Assembly: GCF_036637135.1 (NCBI RefSeq) | Contig: NZ_JAVWNC010000030.1 | Coordinates: 1 to 24,449 of the forward strand | Reading direction: 5' to 3' | DNA from: Anaerorhabdus sp036637135 | GTDB taxonomy: Bacteria; Bacillota_I; Bacilli_A; Erysipelotrichales; Erysipelotrichaceae | DNA length: 24,449 nt | Part shown: positions 1 to 8,791 of the stretch, one piece after another | How the letters are laid out: every line of letters starts with the position of its first letter | Position numbering within the stretch: position 1 is the stretch's first letter | Program-made: the position numbers and the translations under genes | The notes under the pieces: generated by a model | What the model was told of the DNA's origin: nothing | The model's database searches: none | Seen by the model: only the letters and a program-made list of their open reading frames with translations

Positions 1-1
1 A

Positions 2-2890
2 GAAAGTAAAAATGCAGAAATTACAATCTCTAGTGCTTCTTATGCGGATGCGGCAATCGATGGTGAATCTACATTAAGTGTTGATACAAAATATTACATT
101 GATACAGATAACAATGGTGTATATGAAACAGAATTAAAAGAATCGACATTAGTTAGCCCGGAACAAAAAATAAAAGCGGTAAATACAATCAAGAATAATA
201 ACGCGAAGTCAACACGAGAAATAACTTCAGTTTTAGGTATTCTAGACTTATCAACAAGTTCAGATAGTACTAATACTTCAACTAAAATTACTTCTATAGA
301 AGCAAATAGTATTAAGATGATGGTTTATCCAGGAAATGGCGCAGAAGGAAAGGAAAAAGCTGCAACAATAACAGGTTCTGGACCGCTGAATACAAAAGAC
401 ATATTACAAGATAATTTAAAAGTTGTTTTACCAGCTGGAGGAGATGGAACTAATTTAATTTCTGATGCAAGAACGGAATTGTCATACATATTCGAATTGA
501 AAGATGCTAACGTTAGTTTGTTAAGTCAAAAAATCCAAATAGGGGTATATCCGTTTGTACCAGCAATACTATCGACAAATATTTATTTTAATAATCCTGA
601 AGCATTAAAACCGGATATGACAAGAGGTAAAATTCTATTTGGTAATGTAGACTCAGATACAAATGCAGATTCAAAGCATGGTGTATATCGTGTAGTTAAA
701 AAAGATAAAACAGTACTTACATTGTTTTATAGCGAAAACTCAGTGGTAAAAGAAGGTTTAGCATATGACCAAGATAGTAATTCATATGATCAATCAGATC
801 TATCGAATTGGCTAAATAGTAGTTTCAAAAATACTTATTTATCTGAAATTGAAAGAGCATCATTAATTAACGAAACAATCACTTTGCCTACAAATGAGCA
901 AATCGTTGATAATGGTACTTGGCAGTATACTAATGATGCAAGAAAAGGTAAAGGACAATGGTGGTTATCAAGTTCAGATACTAATAATAATAGCCAAGCA
1001 ATGGCAGTAGACAATGCAGGAACTATTGTTCCTTATGATATTAAAGGAAAGTATGGTGTTCGTCCGGTTATTGAATTAAACTTAGGATCAATTCTATATA
1101 TCACACCAACAGAGATTGGAAAGCAATCAAATGGAGTTGGAGAAGAAGCACTAAAAGAAATTCCAGAAGTAACGAATGAAGTAGCAGCAAGAACAAATTA
1201 CAAACTAACTCTTATTGATTCAAGTAAGCAATTTAAAATCAAAGAAGCAAATACGAATATGAGTGTGGGGGCATTAGAAACAATCACACTGAATTATCAA
1301 GGAGTAGAAGTAGGAAAAGATACCTACATATCTGCCATGATTAGTAATGATAAAGGTGAAGACATTTATTATGGAAATCTAGTGGCAGCAAACCAAAAAT
1401 CTGGCGAATTAAAAATAAAAATACCATCAGGGTTAGATGGTAATTATATTTTGAAAGTATTCACAGAAACAATTAATCAAGAAGGTGCAACAGATTCCGC
1501 AAGTAAATTTGAATCAATTCCTTTGAAAATAGCAAATCTTTTAAAGGGAGAGGTTACGCTTGAAGGTAAGTATCAATATGGAGAAACAATTAAAGCATCT
1601 GTTAGTAACAGTAATGCCTTTGGAGATCTTATATATACTTGGTATATTGATGGGGTTAAAGTAGAGAATTATGACAAGTCTACCTATGTTGCAGCAAAAG
1701 AAGATATTGGCAAAAACATTAAATGTGAAGTTACTGATAAAGGTGATGGCAAGAATACAAGAAATGAAAAAATAGTTAGTCAAGCTGAAAAAATAGCGAA
1801 AAAAGACTTGGTCGTAAAGGTTAAAGATCGTTCGATTTATTTAGGAAGTGCATTGCCGGAAATCAATATTGAATACTTGGGTTATGTTGGAACAGACTTG
1901 GAGGATTTAGATACAGAAAATGTTCCATTCTTTAAAACAAAAGCAACATATAGCTATCCAGAAAGCATATCGAGTGGGTCCGTAGGGAATTTTGAACTCG
2001 AAATTCTTGATGAAAATATAGGTGAACTAAATACTGAACCAGCGAAATACTATAATTTAGTTAAGGCACTTGGTTATTTAAAAGTAGAAACTAAACCAGA
2101 GTATGTTGAAGTAGTATTTTTGGAAGAAATTCCTACTAAAGTAGTAGCGAGAAAAATAAGAAACAATAGAATCATCAGTGAAGATCAGCCAATAAATAAT
2201 TCGGAAATATTAACTTATGGAAAAGGTAAAGTATCGATCATCTTTGAAGAAGAAAGTGATGAATCTTTAAATCTATCATTACCTAGCTTCTATAATTTAT
2301 TGAATTCGGTATTAACAAGTGAACAATTGGAACAATTATCGAAAGGAACTCCGGTATCGATAAGAATAGTAACAAAAGAAAAAAATAGTGAATTAACGGA
2401 ACAAGAACAAGAATTAATCGACACTTCTAAGAATGGAGATAATTCACTAAAAACTGTTAAAATCATGGACATTAGTTTCGAGATTAGCTTCAATAATGAA
2501 CCATGGGTTCAACTTACAGAATTCAATGAAGACTTGATGTTAACATTTAAGTTAGATGAAGAGTTCCAATCATTATCAGATGAATGGTACTTAATTCATA
2601 TTCATGAGGGTGAATCTACAATACTTTACGATATTGATGAAGATTCAAAAACGGTAACAGTGAATACAGGTAAGAACTCAATTTATGCATTAGCATATGA
2701 AGATGGTATAGTTGAAACAAGTGATGTAACCAATCAAGAAGAAAATTCTCATATTGTAGGTAGAACCTGTGTGATATGTAATTTATGTAATGCACCGTTT
2801 GGTATATGTCTATTTGTATGGGGTGGTGTGATAATCCTATTAATAGGTGTTGTGTTTGCGATAATGAAAGTTAGATCAGAGGGAGAATAA
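2..2890 (+). CDS. Large surface protein, 3' part (DUF6273-like, Ig-like and MBG-like domains, C-terminal membrane anchor)
   Basis: The frame is open from base 2 with no stop, so the true start lies upstream; the ATG at 317 is internal. 962 residues are visible. Residues ~195-372 resemble DUF6273, with a WLNSSF segment, a WWLSSS segment, a VDNAG turn and a closing GVRPVIELNL strand. Residues ~516-597 look like a bacterial Ig-like module (YTWYIDG, then DIGKNIKCEV). Residues ~600-698 look like an MBG-type module ending in YYNLVKALGYLKVE. The C-terminus carries four cysteines (923, 926, 929, 936) directly before or at the start of a hydrophobic segment (~936-955) and a short tail with net charge near zero. 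There is no LPXTG motif. It is probably extracellular and membrane anchored. Domain names rest on motif resemblance and the ligand is unknown. A terminator follows the stop at once, so it ends its transcription unit. Confidence 0.8.
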   Translation, partial: ESKNAEITISSASYADAAIDGESTLSVDTKYYIDTDNNGVYETELKESTLVSPEQKIKAVNTIKNNNAKSTREITSVLGILDLSTSSDSTNTSTKITSIEANSIKMMVYPGNGAEGKEKAATITGSGPLNTKDILQDNLKVVLPAGGDGTNLISDARTELSYIFELKDANVSLLSQKIQIGVYPFVPAILSTNIYFNNPEALKPDMTRGKILFGNVDSDTNADSKHGVYRVVKKDKTVLTLFYSENSVVKEGLAYDQDSNSYDQSDLSNWLNSSFKNTYLSEIERASLINETITLPTNEQIVDNGTWQYTNDARKGKGQWWLSSSDTNNNSQAMAVDNAGTIVPYDIKGKYGVRPVIELNLGSILYITPTEIGKQSNGVGEEALKEIPEVTNEVAARTNYKLTLIDSSKQFKIKEANTNMSVGALETITLNYQGVEVGKDTYISAMISNDKGEDIYYGNLVAANQKSGELKIKIPSGLDGNYILKVFTETINQEGATDSASKFESIPLKIANLLKGEVTLEGKYQYGETIKASVSNSNAFGDLIYTWYIDGVKVENYDKSTYVAAKEDIGKNIKCEVTDKGDGKNTRNEKIVSQAEKIAKKDLVVKVKDRSIYLGSALPEINIEYLGYVGTDLEDLDTENVPFFKTKATYSYPESISSGSVGNFELEILDENIGELNTEPAKYYNLVKALGYLKVETKPEYVEVVFLEEIPTKVVARKIRNNRIISEDQPINNSEILTYGKGKVSIIFEEESDESLNLSLPSFYNLLNSVLTSEQLEQLSKGTPVSIRIVTKEKNSELTEQEQELIDTSKNGDNSLKTVKIMDISFEISFNNEPWVQLTEFNEDLMLTFKLDEEFQSLSDEWYLIHIHEGESTILYDIDEDSKTVTVNTGKNSIYALAYEDGIVETSDVTNQEENSHIVGRTCVICNLCNAPFGICLFVWGGVIILLIGVVFAIMKVRSEGE

Positions 2891-2895
2891 AAATA

Positions 2896-2923
2896 AGCAA
2901 AGTCAATTTTGACTTTGCTTTTG
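2896..2923. terminator. Bidirectional intrinsic terminator
   Basis: A perfect 10-bp stem (AGCAAAGTCA with TGACTTTGCT) and a 4-nt loop are followed by TTTTG on the plus strand. On the minus strand the flank reads as a U-rich run. It lies between the convergent ends of the surface protein gene (stop 2888-2890) and the LytTR regulator gene (stop 2934-2936), so it can serve both. Confidence 0.85.
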
Positions 2924-2933
2924 TATTTATGCA

Positions 2934-3662
2934 TTATTTGTTGAAACGGTAAGAAAAGTATTGTTCGGAAATATCTCGATAACTACGCTTAGCAATTGGT
3001 ACAGAATGGTTTTCGTATAAACTAATTGTAGATGTTTGTATTGTTTCAACAAAGGCTAAATTAACGATATATCCTTTGTAGGGTGATATGAATTGGTTGG
3101 GATAATATTTATTAAGCAATGAGACAATATTCGTTAATGAATCTCTAGCGAATACATGGTGATTATCTCTCATGTAAATTTTTTGTTCGTGATTGAAATT
3201 TTCTATGTAGATAATATCTTCAATATTAATCTTATGGATACCACCACCCACAATTTTTACTGTAAGTGAATAAATCTTTTTTTCCTTTATCATAGATAAT
3301 AAACGATCGATTGCTTCATTGAATTTCTCTTGGCTGAATGGTTTAGTTAAATAATGAACGGCGTTAACTTCAAATGCATCAAGTGCATAATCGCAACTAT
3401 TTGATAAAAATACGATTTTTGAATGAATATTCTTGGCACGTAATTCTTTTGCTAAATCAAGACCATTAAACTCTGGCATACAAATATCGAGTAAGAGGAT
3501 ATCAAAATCATGTTTATTCTCAATTTCCTTCATTAATAATTGAGCTGAGTTATAACAAAAAATTTTATATTCTAACTTGTGATGATCAAAATATCGAATT
3601 GCAGAATTATGAATGATTTTCATTTCGTTTAGTTGATCATCGCAAATTGCTATCTTAAACAT
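2934..3662 (-). CDS. LytTR-family response regulator (AgrA/ComE-like), orphan
   Basis: 242 residues. The N-terminal receiver domain starts MFKIAICDDQ, with acidic residues D8 and D9, phosphoacceptor D59 in LLLDICMP, S87 at the switch Ser/Thr position and K107 in LTKPF. Residues ~140-240 fit a LytTR DNA-binding domain (IIYIENFNHE, then FISPYKGYIVNL and a basic end). I chose the ATG at 3660-3662 because AGAGGTGA precedes it by a few bases and the receiver domain begins there; a longer in-frame start at 3737 adds 25 residues unlike the family. LytTR regulators usually pair with a HPK10-type sensor kinase and often control surface proteins, competence or bacteriocins. No kinase or peptide gene is visible here. 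It converges on the surface protein gene and diverges from the UvrA-like gene. Confidence 0.9.
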   Translation of the reverse strand: MFKIAICDDQLNEMKIIHNSAIRYFDHHKLEYKIFCYNSAQLLMKEIENKHDFDILLLDICMPEFNGLDLAKELRAKNIHSKIVFLSNSCDYALDAFEVNAVHYLTKPFSQEKFNEAIDRLLSMIKEKKIYSLTVKIVGGGIHKINIEDIIYIENFNHEQKIYMRDNHHVFARDSLTNIVSLLNKYYPNQFISPYKGYIVNLAFVETIQTSTISLYENHSVPIAKRSYRDISEQYFSYRFNK

Positions 3663-3684
3663 TCTATCACCTCTTAACATTATA

Positions 3685-3693
3685 ATTATACCA
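3685..3693 (-). promoter_or_regulatory. Extended -10 promoter element of the LytTR regulator
   Basis: Read on the minus strand, this is TGGTATAAT, a perfect TATAAT with a TGN extension. It sits about 23 bases before the chosen ATG, leaving a short leader with the ribosome binding site. No good -35 box is visible at 16-18 bp, which fits an extended -10 or activator-dependent promoter. Confidence 0.5.
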
Positions 3694-3785
3694 AAAAAAA
3701 CCACTAAATTAGAAACATTAGTTACATTGATAAGCAATTAATCTGGAGTGCTATTCCTTTTTCATATTTTATTTTAAAAAATGAA

Positions 3786-3816
3786 TTGACTCTCCCTCCA
3801 TGTGAGGGTTTATACT
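3786..3816 (+). promoter_or_regulatory. MerR-type promoter and operator of the UvrA-like gene
   Basis: TTGACT (-35, 3786-3791) and TATACT (-10, 3811-3816) are separated by 19 bp instead of the usual 17. The spacer holds an inverted repeat: CCCTC (3794-3798) and GAGGG (3804-3808) around CATGT. A long spacer with a centred dyad is the hallmark of promoters activated by MerR-family proteins, which bend the DNA to realign the boxes. No MerR gene is in the window, so the regulator would act from elsewhere. A GTG at 3802 that could extend the gene lies within this spacer and cannot be the start of a transcript made here. Confidence 0.7.
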
Positions 3817-3840
3817 GATACAACTGAAGGGGGAGTTAAA

Positions 3841-6108
3841 ATGAAAAATGATCATATCATAATCAAAGGATGTAATCAAAATAACCTGAAAAATATTTCA
3901 CTAAGTATACCCAAAGAAAAAATTATTGTTTTTACAGGTGTTTCAGGATCAGGTAAATCGAGTATTGTATTTGATACAATAGCGGCAGAGAGTCAAAGAC
4001 AAATGAATGAAACATATTCTGCATTTATTCGTGGTAGATTACCTAAATATACAAAACCAAAAGTGGAATATATTGATCACTTAACTGCATCAGTTATCAT
4101 TGATCAATCAAGATTAGGAGGTAATGCAAGATCTACTGTAGGGACAATTAGTGACATGTATTCTGCATTAAGATTATTGTACTCAAGGATTGGAACTCCT
4201 TATGTTGGAACTGCATCATACTTCTCGTTTAATGATCCAAATGGAATGTGTCCTACCTGTTTTGGTATTGGAAAAATACTCGATGTTGATATTCTAGTTG
4301 CGGTTGATGAAAACAAGAGTCTAAATGAAGGGATGTGGGAGTTACCTGCATTTCATGTAGATAACTGGTATTGGAAACAATATGTTACTTGCGGTTTATT
4401 TGATGCAAACAAGAAGTGGAAAGACTATACAGAACAAGAGAAAAATCTCATGCTCTATGGATCGTATGAAAAGGATGGAGATCAAGTTAATAAGAAAATT
4501 GAAGGGGTATATAATCAATTTAAACGATTACTTATTAAAAGAGACTCATCGGATATAGGCGATAGTTCATTATTAAAGCTTAAGAAAATTATTGTTGAAC
4601 ACGAATGTGATGACTGTCATGGAAAAAGACTCAATCAAAAAACACTATCTTGTAAGGTTAATAATTATAGTATAGATGAACTATGTGAAATGGAATTTAC
4701 CCATCTTCGCAAAGTGTTATTAGAAATACATGATTCACGAGGTGAAAGTATAGTAGAAACATTGGTTGCTACACTTACAAGAATGATTGACATCGGATTA
4801 CCCTATTTAAGTTTAAATAGAGAATCAACAACGCTATCAGGTGGAGAAGCGCAACGATTAAAATTAGTAAGATATATGGGGAGTTCATTAACAGGATGTA
4901 TTTATATATTTGATGAACCTAGTACAGGAATGCATCCAAGAGATGTTTATCGAATGACAAAATTACTAAAAAGTTTGAGGGATAAAGGTAATACTGTATT
5001 GGTTGTGGAACATGATAAAGATGTTATATCCATTGCGGATGAGATTATTGATGTTGGACCAAAAGCCGGGAAACTTGGGGGTGAAATATTATTTCAAGGA
5101 TCCTATGAAAAGTTACTCGAATCAAAAACATTAACAGGATATGCAATGAATGAGTTTATACCAATAAAAGAAAATCCAAGGACAATCAAAAGTTATTTAC
5201 CAATACGCAATGCGAAAGTACACAACTTAAAAAATGTTTCCGTTGATGTACCTGAACATGTTTTATGTGTTGTGACAGGAGTTGCAGGATCTGGCAAATC
5301 AAGCTTATTCAGAGATGTTTTCGCGAAGGAATATGAAGATCGAGTAATTCTCGTGGATCAATCAGTAATTACCGCAACAAATCGTTCTATGCCAGTAACA
5401 TATCTTGGTATATTTGATGATATTCGTAAGCTACTTTCAATAGAGAATCATGTACAACCATCCTTGTTTTCATTTAATAGTAAAGGAGCATGTCCATCAT
5501 GTAAGGGGAAAGGTGTAATTGTCACTGAGCTTGTCTTTATGGATCCTGTTATTACAACGTGTGAGATTTGTGATGGTAATCGGTATAGTGAAGAAGCACT
5601 ATCCTATCGTTTTAAAGGTAAGAATATTCTTGATATACTCAATATGAATGTAGATGAAGCTATCACTTTCTTTGAAGGAAATAAGAAAATACAAAACAAA
5701 ATCAAAGCGATGCAAGAAGTTGGCTTGTCTTACTTATCCTTGGGACAACCACTATCCACATTATCTGGAGGAGAACTTCAAAGAATTAAATTAGCGAAAT
5801 ACTTAGATCAAAAAGGAAATATCTATTTACTCGATGAACCTACAACCGGGCTCCATGCATCGGATGTTAAACAAATAATGATGTTATTGGATCAATTTGT
5901 AGAGCGAGGAAATACCGTTATTGTGATTGAACATAATTTGGATGTCATGAAATTAGCGGATTACATTATAGATGTTGGACCGGATGGTGGTACTGCAGGT
6001 GGGGAGATTATTTTTGAAGGAACACCACAAGAAATGATTGAAACTTCATCTACAATAACAGCTGAATATTTAAGAAAATCGATGAATGAATGCACAAATC
6101 ATAAATAA
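3841..6108 (+). CDS. UvrA-like double ABC ATPase without the UvrB-binding domain (UvrA2/DrrC type)
   Basis: 755 residues, against roughly 940 for housekeeping UvrA. ABC half 1 has a Walker A (GVSGSGKSS, K39), signature LSGGEAQR from L332 and Walker B with D358-E359. Half 2 has GVAGSGKSS (K486), signature LSGGELQR from L641 and Walker B D665. Zinc-finger cysteine pairs are visible at C137/C140, in HECDDCHGKRLN, at C551/C554 and at C574/C577. The chain runs from RIGTPYVGTAS straight into YFSFNDPNG, where canonical UvrA carries about 100 residues forming the UvrB-binding domain. It therefore probably binds DNA but does not load UvrB. Such paralogs are linked in some bacteria to resistance to DNA-binding drugs (for example DrrC). 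Start: ATG 3841 after GGGGGAG. Transcription appears to be MerR-type controlled and a terminator follows. Confidence 0.88.
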   Translation: MKNDHIIIKGCNQNNLKNISLSIPKEKIIVFTGVSGSGKSSIVFDTIAAESQRQMNETYSAFIRGRLPKYTKPKVEYIDHLTASVIIDQSRLGGNARSTVGTISDMYSALRLLYSRIGTPYVGTASYFSFNDPNGMCPTCFGIGKILDVDILVAVDENKSLNEGMWELPAFHVDNWYWKQYVTCGLFDANKKWKDYTEQEKNLMLYGSYEKDGDQVNKKIEGVYNQFKRLLIKRDSSDIGDSSLLKLKKIIVEHECDDCHGKRLNQKTLSCKVNNYSIDELCEMEFTHLRKVLLEIHDSRGESIVETLVATLTRMIDIGLPYLSLNRESTTLSGGEAQRLKLVRYMGSSLTGCIYIFDEPSTGMHPRDVYRMTKLLKSLRDKGNTVLVVEHDKDVISIADEIIDVGPKAGKLGGEILFQGSYEKLLESKTLTGYAMNEFIPIKENPRTIKSYLPIRNAKVHNLKNVSVDVPEHVLCVVTGVAGSGKSSLFRDVFAKEYEDRVILVDQSVITATNRSMPVTYLGIFDDIRKLLSIENHVQPSLFSFNSKGACPSCKGKGVIVTELVFMDPVITTCEICDGNRYSEEALSYRFKGKNILDILNMNVDEAITFFEGNKKIQNKIKAMQEVGLSYLSLGQPLSTLSGGELQRIKLAKYLDQKGNIYLLDEPTTGLHASDVKQIMMLLDQFVERGNTVIVIEHNLDVMKLADYIIDVGPDGGTAGGEIIFEGTPQEMIETSSTITAEYLRKSMNECTNHK

Positions 6109-6170
6109 CAATATATAATGATAACTATTGATATTTTAGATATTTTTAAATCACTCAAACCTATAACAAC

Positions 6171-6207
6171 AACCATCTATTCTATTTGGAAAAGATGGTT
6201 TTCTTTT
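6171..6207 (+). terminator. Intrinsic terminator after the UvrA-like gene
   Basis: An 8-bp stem (AACCATCT with AGATGGTT) and a 14-nt loop are followed by TTCTTTT. It lies 62 bases after the stop. The rest of the interval up to the next gene holds AT-rich sequence with no promoter I can defend. Confidence 0.7.
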
Positions 6208-6332
6208 GGACCTTGTATTTATTTATAATTATAGAAAAATGTCCGGATTAAATAACTTAAAAAAGTTGAGAACTTTATCTTTAAATGAGAAGTTATGGTA
6301 CTATATTAGATATATTATTCATGGAGAAGATT

Positions 6333-6833
6333 ATGGAAATTAGATTAGCTCAAAGAGAAGATTCAGATTCGATTTTGAAAATTATACAACAAGCCCAAAC
6401 ATATCTTAGAGAACAAAATATTCCACAATGGCAAAATGGTTATCCTAACATGGATACTGTGATACAGGATATAGAAAGCAATAGAAATTATGTCATGTGG
6501 GATGAAAGTAAGATTGTAGGTACATGCATGTTGTCGTTTGATCGAGATCCTTATTATGAAGTAATTGAAGGGAAATGGCTAGCGGATGAACCCTATGTGG
6601 TAATCCATCGCATTGCGATAGATACAACGGTTAAGGGTAAGGGATTAGCTGCATCATTTTTCAAGTTTGCAGAGTTACAAGCAAAAGAAAAAGGTGTAAA
6701 CTATATGAGGATTGATACCCATGAATTAAATCAATCAATGCGTAAATGTATTGAGAAAAATGGGTTTAAAGAATGTGGGATTGTCTATGTTATGGATCAT
6801 GCCCCACGTATTGGATATGAAAGGGAGATATAA
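6333..6833 (+). CDS. GNAT-family N-acetyltransferase
   Basis: 166 residues forming a single GNAT fold. The N-terminal strand is EIRLAQREDSDSILKII. The acetyl-CoA motif A is IAIDTTVKGKGLAASFF (V100 to A106 match the Q/R-x-x-G-x-G/A loop). Motif B follows with DTHELNQSM and the usual late NGFKECG element. A QWQNGYP segment near residue 35 is common in an uncharacterised GNAT group of Bacillota. I chose the ATG at 6333 because GGAGAAG lies just before it; the in-frame ATG at 6321 has no ribosome binding site. The stop is two bases before the M42 peptidase gene, so the two are likely co-transcribed. The substrate cannot be read from the sequence. Confidence 0.85.
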   Translation: MEIRLAQREDSDSILKIIQQAQTYLREQNIPQWQNGYPNMDTVIQDIESNRNYVMWDESKIVGTCMLSFDRDPYYEVIEGKWLADEPYVVIHRIAIDTTVKGKGLAASFFKFAELQAKEKGVNYMRIDTHELNQSMRKCIEKNGFKECGIVYVMDHAPRIGYEREI

Positions 6834-6835
6834 AG

Positions 6836-7858
6836 ATGAATAAAGAGTACACATTAAATCTTGCGGAAGAAATATTAAAAATTGATAGTCCATCTGGTTT
6901 CACGAGCAATGTGATTGCGTTTTTAAAGACAGAAGCAGAAAGATTAGGTTTTAAAACAAGTGTTACACAAAAAGGAAATTTAGTGATTGAGGTTGAAGGC
7001 GATAGTCAAGAGGCTCGAGGAGTATGTGCGCATGCGGATACATTGGGGTTGATGGTTCGTTCAATTAAGAGTGATGGAAAACTTGCGGTTACAAAAGTAG
7101 GCGGACCTATCATGAATACATTAGATGGGGAGTATTGTCGTATCTATACCCGTAATGGAAAAGTAGTTACAGGAACAATACTTAGTAACTCACCTAGTAT
7201 TCATGTATACAAAGATGCAACAACACTAGAACGTAACGAAGATACAATGGAAGTAAGAATTGATGAAGTTGTAAAAAATAAGGAAGATGTGGAGAAATTA
7301 GGTATTTGTAACGGTGACTTTATTGCGATTGATACAAAAACACAAATTACACCAAGTGGATTTATTAAGTCTAGATTCTTGGATGATAAATTAAGTGTTG
7401 CGATCTTGTTTAGTACATTAGAAATGATCTCTACCCATAAAATGAAGTTATCTCACAAAACTTATTTTATGATTACTGTATATGAAGAAGTAGGGCATGG
7501 TGGTGCATGGATACCAAATGACATCACAGAATTATTGGGTGTTGATATGGGATGCATCGGCACAGATTTAGCATGTACAGAATATGATGTATCGATTTGC
7601 GCTAAAGATAGTAGTGGACCTTATGATTATGATATGACTACAAAATTAATAGAAATTGCGAAGAAAGAAAAATTAAATTACGCCGTTGATATTTATCCGA
7701 TGTATGGATCAGATGTATCGACAGCATTAAAATCATCAAACAATATTAAAGGTGCATTAATCGGTCCTGGTGTTCATGCCAGTCATGGAATGGAAAGAAG
7801 TCATATTCAAGCAGTAGAATCAAGTATTAAACTATTGATTGAATATTTAAGTAATTAA
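6836..7858 (+). CDS. M42-family metallopeptidase (glutamyl aminopeptidase/endoglucanase-like)
   Basis: 340 residues, normal for M42. Metal and catalytic residues in family order are visible: H66 and D68 in AHADTLG, D183-D184 in FLDDK, E217-E218 in EEVGHGG, an acidic site in IGTDLA and H314/H317 in VHASHGMERSH. The segment LEEILKIDSPSG-like near the start is typical of this clan. M42 enzymes are cytoplasmic, oligomeric dinuclear-metal aminopeptidases acting on short peptides. Several family members are still annotated as cellulases or FrvX for historical reasons. It starts 2 bases after the GNAT gene, with GGGAG upstream. Its stop is followed after one base by the ATG of the AEC carrier, suggesting translational coupling. 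A role in peptide or amino-acid recycling is inferred. Confidence 0.9.
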   Translation: MNKEYTLNLAEEILKIDSPSGFTSNVIAFLKTEAERLGFKTSVTQKGNLVIEVEGDSQEARGVCAHADTLGLMVRSIKSDGKLAVTKVGGPIMNTLDGEYCRIYTRNGKVVTGTILSNSPSIHVYKDATTLERNEDTMEVRIDEVVKNKEDVEKLGICNGDFIAIDTKTQITPSGFIKSRFLDDKLSVAILFSTLEMISTHKMKLSHKTYFMITVYEEVGHGGAWIPNDITELLGVDMGCIGTDLACTEYDVSICAKDSSGPYDYDMTTKLIEIAKKEKLNYAVDIYPMYGSDVSTALKSSNNIKGALIGPGVHASHGMERSHIQAVESSIKLLIEYLSN

Positions 7859-7859
7859 G

Positions 7860-8774
7860 ATGGAAATCGTAGTACCTTTATTTCTACAAATTGTAAAAAT
7901 GTTTTGTTTGATGTTTGTTGGATATATCCTTTACAAACAAAAAGTATTTAATGATGAAACGGTTAAACAAGTAGGTAACTTCTTATTGAGATATGTTATC
8001 CCAAGTGTTTTAGTTACATCATTTATTCGAGAATTTAATCCAGTAGAATTCCAACTTCTCGGTATATCATTTGCATTAAGTATTGTTGTTATTGGAATTG
8101 GTATTGTCTTTGCAAATCTTGTCTTTAGAGGAAATAAACTTATAGAACGGTTTGCATCCATCTTTACAAATTCATCATTTGTAGGTGTACCAATTATTAT
8201 TGCGATGTTTGGTCAAGATGCAGTATTTTACCTTAGTGCGTATATTGTAATCTTTATTATCTTAGTATGGACATTAGGTATTTACATGATGACGGGTGAT
8301 AAAAGTGAAGTATCATTTAAAAAAGTAATCACCAATCCAAATACGCTTGCGGTGATTTTAGGATTAGTGTTGTATTGTACACCGATAGAAATGCCAACAC
8401 TCATTATTGATGTATTTAAAAGTATAGGTGCGATGAATACACCGCTAAGTATGATTGTATTAGGTACCTATCTTGCGAAAGACTCTATTATCAAACTATT
8501 TACAAATAAGAGATGTTATCTTGTAGCACTAGCACGATTGATCGCTATTCCATTACTAACAATTTTATTTCTTAAATTTATACCGAATGACTATATGCAA
8601 ATCAAGTTAATTGTATTGGTTGCGAATAGTGTTCCGTGCGCTAATACATTAGCAATCTTTGCACAAATGTATAATCAAGACTATACAACAAGTGCACATA
8701 TAATTTCATTTACAACTATATTGAGTATCATAACTATTCCAATGATTGTGGTCATTGCACAAATGGTTTGGTAA
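7860..8774 (+). CDS. AEC-family (auxin efflux carrier/malate permease-like) transporter
   Basis: 304 residues, almost entirely hydrophobic, about 10 membrane segments, the usual size for bacterial AEC carriers (YfdV/MleP-like). Typical features are LLRYVIPSVLVTSFIREFN in the first third, the NSSFVGVPIIIAMFGQDA segment and the late VLVANSVPCANTLAIFAQ segment. Family members move malate, malonate or other small organic acids; the solute here is unknown. The ATG begins one base after the peptidase stop and has no strong ribosome binding site of its own, so translation probably depends on coupling. A terminator follows, making it the last gene of the acetyltransferase-peptidase-carrier unit. Confidence 0.88.
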   Translation: MEIVVPLFLQIVKMFCLMFVGYILYKQKVFNDETVKQVGNFLLRYVIPSVLVTSFIREFNPVEFQLLGISFALSIVVIGIGIVFANLVFRGNKLIERFASIFTNSSFVGVPIIIAMFGQDAVFYLSAYIVIFIILVWTLGIYMMTGDKSEVSFKKVITNPNTLAVILGLVLYCTPIEMPTLIIDVFKSIGAMNTPLSMIVLGTYLAKDSIIKLFTNKRCYLVALARLIAIPLLTILFLKFIPNDYMQIKLIVLVANSVPCANTLAIFAQMYNQDYTTSAHIISFTTILSIITIPMIVVIAQMVW

Positions 8775-8791
8775 TGTATAATACAAAAAAT

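Noticed and set aside
1541..1783. Reverse-strand open frame inside the surface protein gene
   Set aside because: Shadow of the AT-rich coding frame, with no ribosome binding site or recognisable motif. Other opposite-strand frames across the window were rejected for the same reason.
3663..3737. N-terminal extension of the LytTR regulator (25 residues, possible signal-like segment)
   Set aside because: It contains the promoter -10 element of the gene and receiver domains begin at MFKIAICDD.
3802..3840. GTG-initiated N-terminal extension of the UvrA-like protein
   Set aside because: The GTG is inside the promoter spacer and upstream of the transcription start; the ATG at 3841 has the GGGGGAG site and matches the family N-terminus.
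6224..6229. TATAAT before the GNAT gene as a promoter
   Set aside because: No acceptable -35 at 16-19 bp; the nearby TTGGAC is only 12 bp away. The region is AT-rich enough for chance matches.
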